NCBI GenBank assembly: GCA_028695965.1
Contig: JAQVHZ010000005.1
Span: 1-64,000 of the forward strand
From: Thermoguttaceae bacterium
Lineage (GTDB): Bacteria > Planctomycetota > Planctomycetia > Pirellulales > Thermoguttaceae
DNA length: 64,000 nucleotides
Direction: 5' to 3'
The translations under genes were made by a program, and so were the position numbers. Positions 44,207 to 54,359 of this stretch are shown here, in pieces. How positions within the stretch are numbered: position 1 is the stretch's first letter; every line of letters starts with the position of its first letter. The notes under the pieces were generated by a model. That model was not told the DNA's origin. It did no database searches and saw only the letters and a list, made by a program, of their open reading frames with translations.

Positions 44207-46396
44207 TTACCAGACGCTTTTCACCGTCCAGACGTCGCAGGACTCGATACAGTCTCTGGAGACTTTCAAGACGGGCGCGTCGTTTTCATCTTCGGGGACA
44301 AAGCATTTAGCGATTTGCGAACGACCTTCGTTTGCGAAGATTTCGAGCGAGGCGACGTCGAGCACGAGCCGCAGCTGAACTTTCGAGTCGACGACGGCCA
44401 GCGGCGCGACGACGTCGGCGTGTTTCATCGTTTTCTCTTTGAAGTTCAGTTCGATTTTTTGACCGTGCAGTTCGAGGGCGAGCGTTTCCAAGTCGCCAGG
44501 AACGAGCGTGATTTCGACGTCGAGCAGATTGCAGTCTGCAGAGTCGCCGTCGACAGGCGCGAATTCTTTGGCGCCGTCGTCGGCGTCGCGCGCTTGCAGT
44601 TCGAGCTTTTGATCGCGGATTGATTCGAGTTCAACGACCGGATAAGTGTAGAGCCGGACGCCTTCGGGCGTCGAACGGAGCGAGAGTTCGCGCGGAACGG
44701 TGAATTGCTGGTTGAAGGGCATGCCGGGGTACTCTCCTCCGTTCATCCAGGAGAATTGGATTCTTCTTCCGGGCGTGTCGGAATAAGTCTGCGCGGCGTA
44801 ATCGTTTCCGCCCCATTTGGCGTTGAGGGGTTCGGACAATTTTTTGTAGTTCGTTCCGTCAAATTCGCCAAGCAGATATTTGCCGTTACCGCCCCAGAAG
44901 ACCCAGAGCTGGTTCGATTCGTCGCCGTCGACAGGCAGTTGGAAGATATCGGGGCATTCGGAACAACCGAGCCTTTCGATCGAGCAGAGCTGCTCCCATT
45001 CTTTCAGGTCTTTTGAGCCGAACAGGGCGTAGTCTTCGGCGTCAAGATAGAGCGCGGCGACCCAGCGTTGGGTTTCGTCGTGCCAGAAGATTTTAGGGTC
45101 GCGGTTGCCGCCGATGATGTGAGGAATCGTCGGGTTGCCCGGGTACTTGATTAGGGTCTTGCCCCCGTCAAGGGAGTAGGCGAGGCATTGCGAAGCGGGT
45201 TCGCCGTAACGCATATTCGGACCGTTTTGGGTGAACATGAAGACGAGCGGCGGGGGACCGTTCGGATCGGTTTGGAAACCGGTAGTGTTGTTGACGTCGA
45301 CGGCGCCGCTTCCGGAGAAGATCGTGCCGAGCCTGTCGGGATAGATCGCGTCCCCGTGTTCCGTCCAGTGGAACAGGTCAGGGCTGGTCGCGTGTCCCCA
45401 GGTCATGTTGCCCCATTTTGTGCCGAAGGGGTTGTGTTGGAAGAAGAATTGGTAGGTTCCGTCGTGATAGACGAGCCCGTTAGGGTCGTTCGTCCATCCG
45501 GTACGTGGTGAGAAGTGGAACTGCGGGCGGTATTTTTCGTTGTATGCCGGTTTGTCGTCAAAGGCAAGGTCGGAGAAAGTCAGCTCGGCGTATTTGGCGT
45601 CTTCGTCGGCTTTTTCGACGATAATCTTCATCTTCTTACCGACCCAGGGCGCAAGGTCGATATGCGCGTTGAAGTCGGCGCTCGACATTTCGTCCCCTTC
45701 AAAGGCCAGGCTGGCTTCGAATTCGCGTTCGGTCGCGCCGTCGATTTCGATGCGAACCCAGTGTTGCGGATTCGTTTGCTTGATCGGCAAGACGAGGTAG
45801 GGACGCTCGATTACAAGTTCGCGCGCGTTTGCCATGCCGAGCTTCTGTTTGGCGCTGAAAGTGATTTCGTCGACATTGATATGCCCCCATCCGCCAGTTT
45901 CTTCGTCGATGATACGGATATGCGCCTTTTTACCGATCAAGGCGGCGACGTCCCAAGAGGACCAGTCGAGCTTTTCGGAGCCGCCAGGATGAATGTTTGG
46001 ACCGCGCGCAATACGCGCGACCTCGCCGTCGACGACAAGTTCCATCCGAACGCCCGGATGACCGCCGCCTCCAACGAGGAAGTTGATATACGGCTTTGCG
46101 ATCTCAAATTCGGGGGACGTCAATTTGCCGACGGTCGAGTCGCCTTTGAAAAAGGTGTTGACGAGCCCTTTTCCGAGATAACCGGAAACGTCCATTTGTC
46201 CTTCGAGCGTACCTTGCGCAGGTCCTTTTCCGAAAGCTTCTCCTTCTGCCGTCCAGTCGCCGTAATCGGCGCCTTCGAAGTCGGCGAAGACGACGTCGCC
46301 TTCAGCGGCGGTTGCTGGAGCAGGCGCAGCGACGCCAAAGGACAGAGCGCAAAGTATGCCGAGCGCGGACGCTGCGATTTTATGTGAAAATTGCAT
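44207..46396 (-). CDS. Secreted GH32 fructan hydrolase
   Basis: A 729-residue glycoside hydrolase family 32 enzyme (levanase/fructan beta-fructosidase type). The ATG at 46396 has GAGGATTAT upstream and a signal peptide (MQFSHKIAASALGILCALSF). Residues ~33-280 are an N-terminal beta-sandwich domain like the DUF4980 found before GH32 in Bacteroidota (from memory). The catalytic set is complete: nucleophile Asp304 in WTNDPNG, the RDPK motif at 432-435 and acid/base Glu480 in ECPD. The C-terminal beta-sandwich of GH32 follows. Fructan specificity and linkage cannot be read from sequence. Confidence 0.92.
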   Translation of the reverse strand: MQFSHKIAASALGILCALSFGVAAPAPATAAEGDVVFADFEGADYGDWTAEGEAFGKGPAQGTLEGQMDVSGYLGKGLVNTFFKGDSTVGKLTSPEFEIAKPYINFLVGGGGHPGVRMELVVDGEVARIARGPNIHPGGSEKLDWSSWDVAALIGKKAHIRIIDEETGGWGHINVDEITFSAKQKLGMANARELVIERPYLVLPIKQTNPQHWVRIEIDGATEREFEASLAFEGDEMSSADFNAHIDLAPWVGKKMKIIVEKADEDAKYAELTFSDLAFDDKPAYNEKYRPQFHFSPRTGWTNDPNGLVYHDGTYQFFFQHNPFGTKWGNMTWGHATSPDLFHWTEHGDAIYPDRLGTIFSGSGAVDVNNTTGFQTDPNGPPPLVFMFTQNGPNMRYGEPASQCLAYSLDGGKTLIKYPGNPTIPHIIGGNRDPKIFWHDETQRWVAALYLDAEDYALFGSKDLKEWEQLCSIERLGCSECPDIFQLPVDGDESNQLWVFWGGNGKYLLGEFDGTNYKKLSEPLNAKWGGNDYAAQTYSDTPGRRIQFSWMNGGEYPGMPFNQQFTVPRELSLRSTPEGVRLYTYPVVELESIRDQKLELQARDADDGAKEFAPVDGDSADCNLLDVEITLVPGDLETLALELHGQKIELNFKEKTMKHADVVAPLAVVDSKVQLRLVLDVASLEIFANEGRSQIAKCFVPEDENDAPVLKVSRDCIESCDVWTVKSVW

Positions 46397-46519
46397 ATAA
46401 TCCTCGTGGGGTTGAATGATGAAAGTGAACATAAAGTTGACAATCAGTTGACGATTTAGTATGACGCCGAGTATACCTAAAGGCTCTTTGAAAATCAAGG
46501 AGCGAGCGTTTTTTCGAGT

Positions 46520-47617
46520 TTATTCGTCTTCAAGTTCCACGTCGACGATCGGATCGACGCCTATTTTTGCGGTGAATTTTCCGAACATGAAGTCGGAAAG
46601 AAGGTTGCGGCTCAAAATCGACCTGATTTCCGGGCACGGCGACGTTGACGCGTAAAGAACATATTGTTCTCGTCCAAGTTGGATTTTGCGACCGACGGCT
46701 GAATCTTCGTCGACGGCCTCCATATTTTCTCCGACGGTCAAGGGCCGCCACGAGCAACGCCGACTAGCGCGGCGCGCGTTGAGATCGACGAGCAGGGCCG
46801 AGGTTACGACGCCCCCTTCGCGCTTGGCGGTCAGTTGGAGCCCTGGCGGCCGTTTTCTCACGCGGAGATCTCCTTGCGACTTGTCTTTTTTCCACTCGGG
46901 CAGCGTGAATGGGAAGATTCTCGCAAGAATTTCGAAAATTTCCGATTCGATTGGGTCGGCAGAATAGAGTTCTTCCATAAGCAGTTCTTCTTCGGAGAGG
47001 ATCTTGCCTTGCTTCTTGGTTTGTTTGGCGCTTTTGGAGGCGACGTCCTGAATGGGCGCGATTTGGCGTCGGAGGATGATTTCGCGCGCTTCGGGGTCTT
47101 CGAGCAGGTCGACGTCGGGGTCGAGCGGAAAAAAGGTTTGATAGTTCCAGAGGGGCGCGTCTTCTCGATCGGCAGAATTTCCGGAAAATTCGTCGAAAAG
47201 GAGCAGGAGCGATTCGTTGTACGAGAAAAAGAGCCGCCGCGACACACGCCGGTTGCCGACGAGCGGAATCGAGCGTTCGCAGAAGGCGTACGAGTCGTTG
47301 AAGTCGTCGCAAAGCGTTTCCCACGGACCGGTCGGCGCGAGCGTTTCGTCGTCAAGCGTCGCAGACGTCTTCCATGTTCCGTCAAATATTTTGCGCCTTT
47401 TGGAGTAGAACGCGACGGGCAGGTTGAGGGAACGCGGCGTTTCGGCGTCCGTTGGAAATTCGACGAAGAATTCGGAGCCTTTGGCGTCGTCTGGCGCGTC
47501 CGAGAGGAGAAGGAATTGGCCCGAGCGGGACAGAATAGAGAAGACGGCGCCGTCTTGCGGTTCGGAGCTTAGCGCGTCTAAGGCGCGCGCTTTTAACGAT
47601 TGATTTGCGGAAGTCAT
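46520..47617 (-). CDS. Hypothetical protein
   Basis: A 365-residue soluble protein of unknown function. The ATG at 47617 is preferred; the frame extends further but that part is low quality. It is rich in charged residues, without signal peptide or membrane segment. Residues ~20-150 and 250-365 are mixed beta; a Lys-rich helix (KSAKQTKKQGKILSEEELLMEELY) joins them. No known domain is recognised. Confidence 0.6.
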   Translation of the reverse strand: MTSANQSLKARALDALSSEPQDGAVFSILSRSGQFLLLSDAPDDAKGSEFFVEFPTDAETPRSLNLPVAFYSKRRKIFDGTWKTSATLDDETLAPTGPWETLCDDFNDSYAFCERSIPLVGNRRVSRRLFFSYNESLLLLFDEFSGNSADREDAPLWNYQTFFPLDPDVDLLEDPEAREIILRRQIAPIQDVASKSAKQTKKQGKILSEEELLMEELYSADPIESEIFEILARIFPFTLPEWKKDKSQGDLRVRKRPPGLQLTAKREGGVVTSALLVDLNARRASRRCSWRPLTVGENMEAVDEDSAVGRKIQLGREQYVLYASTSPCPEIRSILSRNLLSDFMFGKFTAKIGVDPIVDVELEDE

Positions 47618-47754
47618 AGGTTTAAAATGTTGTTTGTATAGGTGTTGCGCTTTACGCTTCTGCTTTTGGAGGACGAGCAGTTTCACGACGGGGAGAGCCG
47701 TTCCCCTATTGTAATCAGTTTTTCTTCCTTTGAAACGGGCAAGGAGACTGGCGC

Positions 47755-47783
47755 TTGAGAATTTGCGCTGCACGCGTTATACT
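47755..47783 (+). promoter_or_regulatory. Sigma-70 promoter for hemL
   Basis: TTGAGA (47755-47760) and TATACT (47778-47783) with 17 bases between. Confidence 0.7.
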
Positions 47784-47871
47784 ATAGACCTTGAAAATAG
47801 ACCGCAAAAACAGGCTTGTTGCGACGCCTCGCGGAAGTAACAGCCACAAATAACGGATTGGAACGAACATC

Positions 47872-49167
47872 ATGAATCGCGAAAAAAGCCGACAGATTTT
47901 CGAACAGGCGACGACCTTGATCCCCGGGGGCGTGAACAGCCCCGCGCGCGCCTTTGGCGGCGTTGGAGGTTCGCCCGTCGTCTTTGAGCGCGCGAAAGGC
48001 GCATATATGTACGACGTCGACGGCAATCGCTATATCGATTACGTCTTATCTTGGGGCCCGATGATTCTTGGTCATGCGGATCCGCGCGTTTGCGACGCTT
48101 TGCATGAGGCGGTTTCGCGCGGAACAAGCTTCGGAGCGCCGACCCTTGCGGAAAACACGCTCGCCGAACTAATCGTGAAAATGGTTCCTTCGATCGAGAA
48201 GGTCCGGCTCGTGAACTCCGGCTCGGAAGCGACGATGAGCGCGATTCGGTTGGCTCGCGGTTATACGGGCCGCAATAAGATTATCAAGTTCATCGGCTGT
48301 TACCACGGTCATGTCGACAGTCTTCTGGTCGCAGCAGGGAGCGCCGCGGCTACGCTTGCCGTGCCGGATTCGCCTGGAGTTACGCCGGGGTGCGCCGCCG
48401 ATACGATTCTGGTTCAATATAACGACGTCGCCGCAGTCTGCGAGACGTTTGCGCAGTATGGCGCGGAGATAGCGGGCGTCATTGTCGAGCCGGTCGGCGG
48501 GAATATGGGCTGCGTGCCGGGCTCGCGCGAGTTCTTGCAGACGCTTCGCGACGAGACGGTCAAAGCCGGATCGCTCTTAATTTTTGACGAAGTGATGACG
48601 GGGTTCCGGGTCGCTAAGGGCGGCGCGCAGGAATACTACGGGATCATGCCAGATATTACCACGCTCGGCAAAGTCGTTGGCGGCGGCCTTCCTGTTGGCG
48701 CCTATGCGGGCCGTAAAGAGATTATGGACGCGATTTCGCCGGTCGGGAAAGTCTATCAGGCGGGCACGCTGAGCGGCAATCCGCTCGCAACGGCAGCAGG
48801 GATCGCGACCCTGACCGCGATCGACGAGGACCCGGATTTCTATGCAAAGATCGATCGCGCGACGACTCGACTCGCCGAGGGGATTGCGGCGCTGGCGGCG
48901 GAGTCGGGCGTCAAAGTTGCGGTTCCGCATATAGGCGGCATGGCGACGGTTTTCTTCCTATCGGAAGAGGACGACGCGGTCGTCGATTGGCCGAGCTCTT
49001 CGCGCTGCGATAAAGCGCGTTTTGCTAAGTTCTTCTGGAACCTGCTCGATCAAGGGGTTTATCTGCCTTGCAGTCAATTTGAAACGATGTTCACGAGCGT
49101 CGCGCATACGGACGCGATCGTCGACGAAACGCTCGAATGTGTTGGTAAAGCGTTTAAGGCGCTTTGA
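47872..49167 (+). CDS. hemL: Glutamate-1-semialdehyde 2,1-aminomutase
   Basis: A 431-residue PLP enzyme that makes 5-aminolevulinate in heme and tetrapyrrole synthesis (C5 route). Motifs: LIPGGVNSPARAFGG, VNSGSEATMSAIRLARG, FIGCYHGHVDSLL, LIFDEVMTGFRVAKGG and the PLP lysine in TTLGKVVGGGLPVG. Length and order are normal. Heme is needed by the c-type cytochromes encoded in this window. Confidence 0.95.
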   Translation: MNREKSRQIFEQATTLIPGGVNSPARAFGGVGGSPVVFERAKGAYMYDVDGNRYIDYVLSWGPMILGHADPRVCDALHEAVSRGTSFGAPTLAENTLAELIVKMVPSIEKVRLVNSGSEATMSAIRLARGYTGRNKIIKFIGCYHGHVDSLLVAAGSAAATLAVPDSPGVTPGCAADTILVQYNDVAAVCETFAQYGAEIAGVIVEPVGGNMGCVPGSREFLQTLRDETVKAGSLLIFDEVMTGFRVAKGGAQEYYGIMPDITTLGKVVGGGLPVGAYAGRKEIMDAISPVGKVYQAGTLSGNPLATAAGIATLTAIDEDPDFYAKIDRATTRLAEGIAALAAESGVKVAVPHIGGMATVFFLSEEDDAVVDWPSSSRCDKARFAKFFWNLLDQGVYLPCSQFETMFTSVAHTDAIVDETLECVGKAFKAL

Positions 49168-49203
49168 TCGAGTTGTCGCCTGTGCTTGCTATGGGAAATT
49201 ATC

Positions 49204-49953
49204 ATGACCGACAAAATAAGTCAAGCCGCCGAACCGTCTTCGCATCAGTTGCGGGACGGTCTAATCTTGCTCTTTGCCTTGTTCTTTCCGACCCTGTTGA
49301 CGTGGGCTTATTTCGTCTACGGCAAAGGGCTTGATCCCGCCGTTTCGAAGAATATCTTCGCGCTTGGCAAGACGCTGCAGTTTGCCTTTCCTTTGGCGAT
49401 AACCGCGTTCGTCTTGAAGACGCGTTGGCTTGTTCGCAAGCCGAACAGGCGCGGGCTTTTTGTCGGCGGTCTCTTTGGCTTGGTCGTCGGCGCGGCGATA
49501 TTCTTTCTCGGCAGATACGGACTTGCGTCCGAGGGGGCGCTCAAGCCTCTATTCGACCAATTGCGCGTAGAATTGCTTGCTCGCCTTGAACCGCTAGGAT
49601 TTGCGAATCGAGGCGCGTTTTTGGCTCTCTGCGTCTTCTATTCGGTTTGTCATTCCGGCTTGGAAGAGTATTACTGGCGTTGGTTTGTGTTTGGGCGCGT
49701 TTCGCAGAAACTCTCGTTTGTCCCCGCCGCGTTGGTAACGAACGCGGCGTTTACGCTGCACCATATCATATTGCTCGGCGTCTATTTTGGTTATACGAAC
49801 TGGCTGACTTGGCTCAGCGCTTTCGGCGTTTTTGTCGGCGGTCTTGTGTGGCAGGCGCTTTATCGGCGAACCGATTCTATTTACGGCGCTTGGCTTAGCC
49901 ACGGCTTTGTCGACGCGGGCATATTCGCCGTTGGTTTTTTGATGTTGCCTTGA
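49204..49953 (+). CDS. CPBP-family intramembrane metalloprotease
   Basis: A 249-residue polytopic protein of the CAAX protease/bacteriocin-processing (CPBP, Abi) family. The motifs are intact: HSGLEEYYWRWFVFG (EExxxR), FTLHHIILL (FxxxH) and SHGFVDAGI (HxxxD-type). The start at 49204 gives MTDKISQAAE; an ATG at 49186 is in frame. It follows hemL and precedes the large membrane protein by 15 bases. Confidence 0.88.
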   Translation: MTDKISQAAEPSSHQLRDGLILLFALFFPTLLTWAYFVYGKGLDPAVSKNIFALGKTLQFAFPLAITAFVLKTRWLVRKPNRRGLFVGGLFGLVVGAAIFFLGRYGLASEGALKPLFDQLRVELLARLEPLGFANRGAFLALCVFYSVCHSGLEEYYWRWFVFGRVSQKLSFVPAALVTNAAFTLHHIILLGVYFGYTNWLTWLSAFGVFVGGLVWQALYRRTDSIYGAWLSHGFVDAGIFAVGFLMLP

Positions 49954-49968
49954 TAGGTTACGGAGAAG

Positions 49969-52029
49969 ATGATGAGCGACAGACTCGACAACGAGGTTTC
50001 CACGCGCCGCGTTACGTTTCGCAGCGTTGTGGCGGCGCTGTTGGAAATAGCGCTGATCTTTGGCGTTTTTGCCGCCTATGGCGCGTGGCCCGTCCCTGAC
50101 GTGAACGAGCAGTATTACGTTGGCAAAGCGATCCATTTCTGGAATAACGACTGGCTTGGACACGATCCTTTTCTCAACACGCCCGATTCGCACTGGCTTT
50201 TCTACGCCGTCTTCGGGCTACTTTCGCTAGTTTTCAAGCAGAACGCGCTCGTTTGGGTCGGGCGCTCGGTCGTTTGGCTCGCGACGGCGATCGCTTGGCG
50301 CAGGTTGAGCCGCGCTTTTTTCCCTCAGCGCTGGGTCGCCGTCTTGACGGCGGCGGCGTTTGCGTTCTACTTGGAATCGTTCCATTTGGCGGGCGAGTGG
50401 ATCATCGGCGGGGTCGAGGGCAAGGGGCTTGCGTTTCCGTTTGTCTTCTGGGGTCTGGCGTGCTTCATTGAAGGGAAATACAATCGCGCGTGGATTCTGT
50501 ATGGTATCGGCGCGGCGTTTCACGTGCTTGTCGGCGGCTGGGCCGTCCTGGCGTCCCTTTTCGTCTGGGCGCTCGACGCCTTGAGAAGGCCGCAGAATCT
50601 TTCGTCCGGCGAGGCATATTCGCGCTTTAAGACCTTCTGGCGCAAATTGTTGGAGACTGCGTCCGGCTTGTTAATAGGGGGCGCAATTTCGCTCTTAGGA
50701 GTTGTTCCTGCGCTCAAGCTCGACGTCGGCGCGACCGCTGCGGAAATCGTGCAGTCGCGTCAGATTTACGTCTTCGAACGGCTTTCGCACCACCTTGTGG
50801 CGTCGTCGCTTCCTTGGACCTTTCTCGTTCGTTTTGGCGGACTGGTCTTGGCGTTTGGGATAGCGTGGCTTATCTCCGCTATGTTGGCGCGATTGGCGCT
50901 CGGCTCAAACGACGCGCCGGGCGCTCTCGAGGATCGGCGCTATTTTCGCTTAAAGGCGTTTGTTGTCGTCTCTTTGCTCTTTGCCTGCGCAGGGCTTGTC
51001 GTCGACTGGGGTTCGATTTACCTTGAAAAGATAGGCAAGATTGCAGACCACAAATTATCGGCTGGGATACTGCGATACTACTGGTATCGTCTTTCCGACT
51101 GGGCGGTTCCGTTCGGGCTCGTCTTCTTGTTGGGTCGTTCCGTCTTCGATTTGACGACCTATCTGCGCGCGCGCCGCCAGAGTTCTGCTGAGACGTCGTC
51201 GACGCTTGTCGGTCAGGCGCTTGTCTGGCTCGCTTGCGGGTGCGGCGTCTATTGGGGCCTGCGCTCGTTTTTCTGCCGAATAGCTCGGCGCGTCGCGGCT
51301 TCGAGCGCGGTCGACGGGCTGATTCCGCTCCCCAAGCCGACAGAAGCGGTTTCGTTTATCACGTCGATCGGCGTTTTAGGGTGCGCGCTCCTTATTTTGC
51401 TCGTTTTCCTAGCAATTCGAAGCCGGAAAACGAAAGAGCTTCAGGCGCCGACCTGGATAACGACCGGACTTGCCGTCTGGCTGGCGGTCTTAGCGCTTTT
51501 CGCGCCGTGCTGGCGCCTCGCGACGTTTGTCGACCTGCGCGGCACAAAAGTCATCCCGCGCAGCGCGCCTCCGAAAGAGTCGATCGCCGACGGCTGGATC
51601 GACGTATGCCATTGGTGCCGAGACAATACTCCGGAAAAGGCGATTTTCCTCGTGCCGAGGGGTTGCGACTCGTTCAAATGGGAAGCGCAGCGCGCCGAAG
51701 CGGGAAGTTGGAAAGAGATTCCACAAGACGCCAAGTCGATGATGCTTTGGTATAAAAAGATGAAACAATTCTACGCGAATCCCGGCGCCGATCCGAAATC
51801 GCCGAACTATTGGAATCAGCCTCTTGTCGGCGTCTTCATCAACAAGGGGCGCGACGCCGTCTTGCAGGAAGCGAAGGAGTACGGGTATCAGTATGCGATC
51901 GTGGAGGCTCCCCCGTACGTTGTCGCGACGATTCCAGAAGCGCTCAAACGCTGGAACGAGTTTGACGAGAACGATAAAGTCTATCAGAACGATCAGTTCG
52001 TTGTGCTGAAATTCGATCAAGCGCCGTAA
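49969..52029 (+). CDS. Large polytopic membrane protein, DUF6798-like
   Basis: A 686-residue protein with about 10 membrane segments. An acidic first-loop motif (VPDVNEQYYVGKA) and HVLVGGW recall GT-C-type glycosyltransferase folds. The C-terminal soluble part (WIDVCHWCRDNTPEKAIFLVP, FKWEAQRAEAGSWKEIPQDA) resembles the planctomycete DUF6798 family, from memory. It lies 15 bases after the CPBP gene, so both may act in envelope maturation. A bidirectional terminator follows. Confidence 0.75.
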   Translation: MMSDRLDNEVSTRRVTFRSVVAALLEIALIFGVFAAYGAWPVPDVNEQYYVGKAIHFWNNDWLGHDPFLNTPDSHWLFYAVFGLLSLVFKQNALVWVGRSVVWLATAIAWRRLSRAFFPQRWVAVLTAAAFAFYLESFHLAGEWIIGGVEGKGLAFPFVFWGLACFIEGKYNRAWILYGIGAAFHVLVGGWAVLASLFVWALDALRRPQNLSSGEAYSRFKTFWRKLLETASGLLIGGAISLLGVVPALKLDVGATAAEIVQSRQIYVFERLSHHLVASSLPWTFLVRFGGLVLAFGIAWLISAMLARLALGSNDAPGALEDRRYFRLKAFVVVSLLFACAGLVVDWGSIYLEKIGKIADHKLSAGILRYYWYRLSDWAVPFGLVFLLGRSVFDLTTYLRARRQSSAETSSTLVGQALVWLACGCGVYWGLRSFFCRIARRVAASSAVDGLIPLPKPTEAVSFITSIGVLGCALLILLVFLAIRSRKTKELQAPTWITTGLAVWLAVLALFAPCWRLATFVDLRGTKVIPRSAPPKESIADGWIDVCHWCRDNTPEKAIFLVPRGCDSFKWEAQRAEAGSWKEIPQDAKSMMLWYKKMKQFYANPGADPKSPNYWNQPLVGVFINKGRDAVLQEAKEYGYQYAIVEAPPYVVATIPEALKRWNEFDENDKVYQNDQFVVLKFDQAP

Positions 52030-52035
52030 AGTTGC

Positions 52036-52079
52036 AAAAAAGCCGCAAGTCCTCATAGAAAAAGACTTGCGGCTTTTTT
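52036..52079. terminator. Bidirectional terminator
   Basis: AAAAAAGCCGCAAGTC (52036-52051) pairs with GACTTGCGGCTTTTTT (52064-52079), a 16-bp perfect stem between convergent genes. Confidence 0.92.
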
Positions 52080-52100
52080 ATGGAGCGGCGGACCGGACGA

Positions 52101-54332
52101 TTAGAGCGGTCGTTTGAATCCTTCCCATTTCACGGTCCAGCCCTCAGGGAAGCCCGGGGCGGAATCGCCGGATTTGGGCATATTGGCGTTTGTCGCGTCG
52201 TCGTTGGCGTCTTCGTCGAACCCGGCGCACATACCGGCGATCGCGTAGAGGAGCCCGCCGTTACCGGGCAGGTACGGACCTTTGCCGCCGCGAGTCGACG
52301 GGCCGCCGAGATTCATGCCCGACTCGTCGTAGATATTGCAGACGGAATCGTGCAGGAGCATATCGACAGCCAGATCGGGGCGGCCTAGTCTTGAGGCGGC
52401 CATAGCGGTCCACGGGAAATCCCAGCCCCAGCATCGGTCCCATTGCCATTCGGGCACGACGCGTTCGAGCGTTTTTTTGGCGATATCGGGGTCGACTCCG
52501 TCGATCAGCGGGAGCATACCGCAAACTCCGATGAGGTCGGGGTGTTCCCAGTTGCGTTCAGTAAAGGAATTTCGCCATTCTGTCGAGTGGACGTAGACGC
52601 CGTCTTCAACGGGCAGGGGCTGCAGATTGGCGCGCACTTCATCCCAGAAGGCGTCGCGTTCTTTTCCAAGCCGTTCTCGCCAGGTATTTGCGGCGTCCAA
52701 TCCCCATCGCCAATAGGCGAGGTCAAAGACGTCGTCGCGGGTTATGCCCTGTTCGCTCGGGGGCATTGCCGGAGCTAAATGATAGACGCCCGACTCGTCT
52801 TTTGTCGCGTAATCAGCCATATGGACGGCGGTTTGTTCGACGATTTCCGCCCACTTGTCAAGAGTTTCCCGCGTCGGACTGCGTCGATAGTCCATTTCGG
52901 CAAAGAAGATCGGATGCGGCTGTTTCCAGAGCAGGACAAGGTTCCCGACCCAAGGAGCGGTTCGTCCGTCGGGCGCGATTTCCTTTTGCCATTTGAATCC
53001 TTTGTATCCGAGTTGTTCGGCAAGGAGCCGCGCGTTGTCTTGAACTTTCGGATAGATCGAGACAGCGTCGTCGGCAAGCTCAGCGCGATCCCACGCCCAC
53101 CAGTGGACGAGATGCCACCAGACCATCTCCATATGGAACCGCCCGCTCCAAGGACAGATCGTGACGAGCCCGGATTCTCCGCAAGGCCAGTCGCCTGCGG
53201 AGTTCGTGCGAAGTTGGAATTGCGATAAGACGACGCGCCGTTCGAGTTCTTTCCAGCGCGGGTCGGCGCTTTCGGAGAGGTCGACGGCGGCGCCCGACGT
53301 CCAGAAAGTTTCCCAACGCGCTTGTGAAATCTCTTGCGCTTCGTCAAAAGAGACCGGCGCAGACGTCAAGACGGAGTCGTCTGTTGGGAAGCTTGAATAG
53401 TCGCCTCCGTCGAACGTGATCGCCAGGTCAAGCGTATCGGCGTCGAGACCAGTTACGCGAATCGCCGACGTTTCGCCGACTTGCTCGACTTTTCCGCCGA
53501 CCGCGTCGACGCGCGCCGAGTAGGAGTAGTCGCCGACAACGCCTTGCGCGTATTCGTTTTGCAGCAAGCGCTTGACGACGAGCGCCTTATCGTCGTCGAC
53601 TCTTTGGATTTCGAACGGCGTCGATTGCGCGTCGTTAAAGGAGCCGACCCACGGTCCGGGCGTAAGGTCGGGATTCGGGAAATCGATTTGGACGACTAGT
53701 TCGCCCGAGCGGACGAGTTCCGATTCGATACGAACGGCGACGGTAGTATCAAGGAGCGCGTCGTCGGTAACGCAGGTTGTTACGTTGACTGTTTTACCGC
53801 CGAGCGTAAAGGTCGTCTGGTGAACGCCTGACCAGAGGTCGAGTTCGCGTTCGAGTAGGTCGACGTCTTGCGGATTGATAGGCGCGCCGTCTTTTTTGAC
53901 GAACCGGACGCGCGCTAAGTTCATACAGCGCGGGTTATTGCGCACCCAGTGGTAAAGGGGCGCTTTGTCGCTCGGCCAGGGATCGCCGCCGGTCAGACGC
54001 CCTTGCGCGTAGGTTCCGCAGGGCGGGACGTCCGCCCAAGTAAACTCGGCGGGCAACGGGTCGGAGTACCAGCCCCAGTGAGACAGGGTGTTCCCGCCAA
54101 AGGTTTGCAGACCGGTTCCGTCGACATTGAAGCAGAAGTTGCCGTTGCCGATCGGGAGAGTCGATTCAAGGTGAGCGCCTTTGACGTTATGGCGCGTTAC
54201 GATAGCGTGTCGGTCGAGCGGCTCTTTTAGTTCCGCGCCGACGCAGCTGTTTGCGAGCGCCGCTGAGGCGACTAACGCGAGCGCGGCAGCCGCTTTCAGG
54301 GCGTTTTGCAGTGTTAACGGTAGTGTTGGCAT
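52101..54332 (-). CDS. Exported six-hairpin glycosidase-like protein
   Basis: A 743-residue exported protein with a signal peptide (MPTLPLTLQNALKAAAALALVAS). The N-terminal part is a beta-sandwich (LPIGNGNFCFNVDGTG); the C-terminal half is an (alpha/alpha)6-type catalytic region: GRFHMEMVWWHLVHWWAWDRAEL, QWDRCWGWDFPW and DWPCGESG. This is like the GH65/GH95 clan, but I cannot assign a family. It is the last gene of a three-gene minus-strand operon, 27 bases after the sialidase-like gene. Its role is probably cleavage of an oligosaccharide. Confidence 0.75.
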   Translation of the reverse strand: MPTLPLTLQNALKAAAALALVASAALANSCVGAELKEPLDRHAIVTRHNVKGAHLESTLPIGNGNFCFNVDGTGLQTFGGNTLSHWGWYSDPLPAEFTWADVPPCGTYAQGRLTGGDPWPSDKAPLYHWVRNNPRCMNLARVRFVKKDGAPINPQDVDLLERELDLWSGVHQTTFTLGGKTVNVTTCVTDDALLDTTVAVRIESELVRSGELVVQIDFPNPDLTPGPWVGSFNDAQSTPFEIQRVDDDKALVVKRLLQNEYAQGVVGDYSYSARVDAVGGKVEQVGETSAIRVTGLDADTLDLAITFDGGDYSSFPTDDSVLTSAPVSFDEAQEISQARWETFWTSGAAVDLSESADPRWKELERRVVLSQFQLRTNSAGDWPCGESGLVTICPWSGRFHMEMVWWHLVHWWAWDRAELADDAVSIYPKVQDNARLLAEQLGYKGFKWQKEIAPDGRTAPWVGNLVLLWKQPHPIFFAEMDYRRSPTRETLDKWAEIVEQTAVHMADYATKDESGVYHLAPAMPPSEQGITRDDVFDLAYWRWGLDAANTWRERLGKERDAFWDEVRANLQPLPVEDGVYVHSTEWRNSFTERNWEHPDLIGVCGMLPLIDGVDPDIAKKTLERVVPEWQWDRCWGWDFPWTAMAASRLGRPDLAVDMLLHDSVCNIYDESGMNLGGPSTRGGKGPYLPGNGGLLYAIAGMCAGFDEDANDDATNANMPKSGDSAPGFPEGWTVKWEGFKRPL

Positions 54333-54359
54333 ATTGTCGCTTTATATACAATTGTCAGG

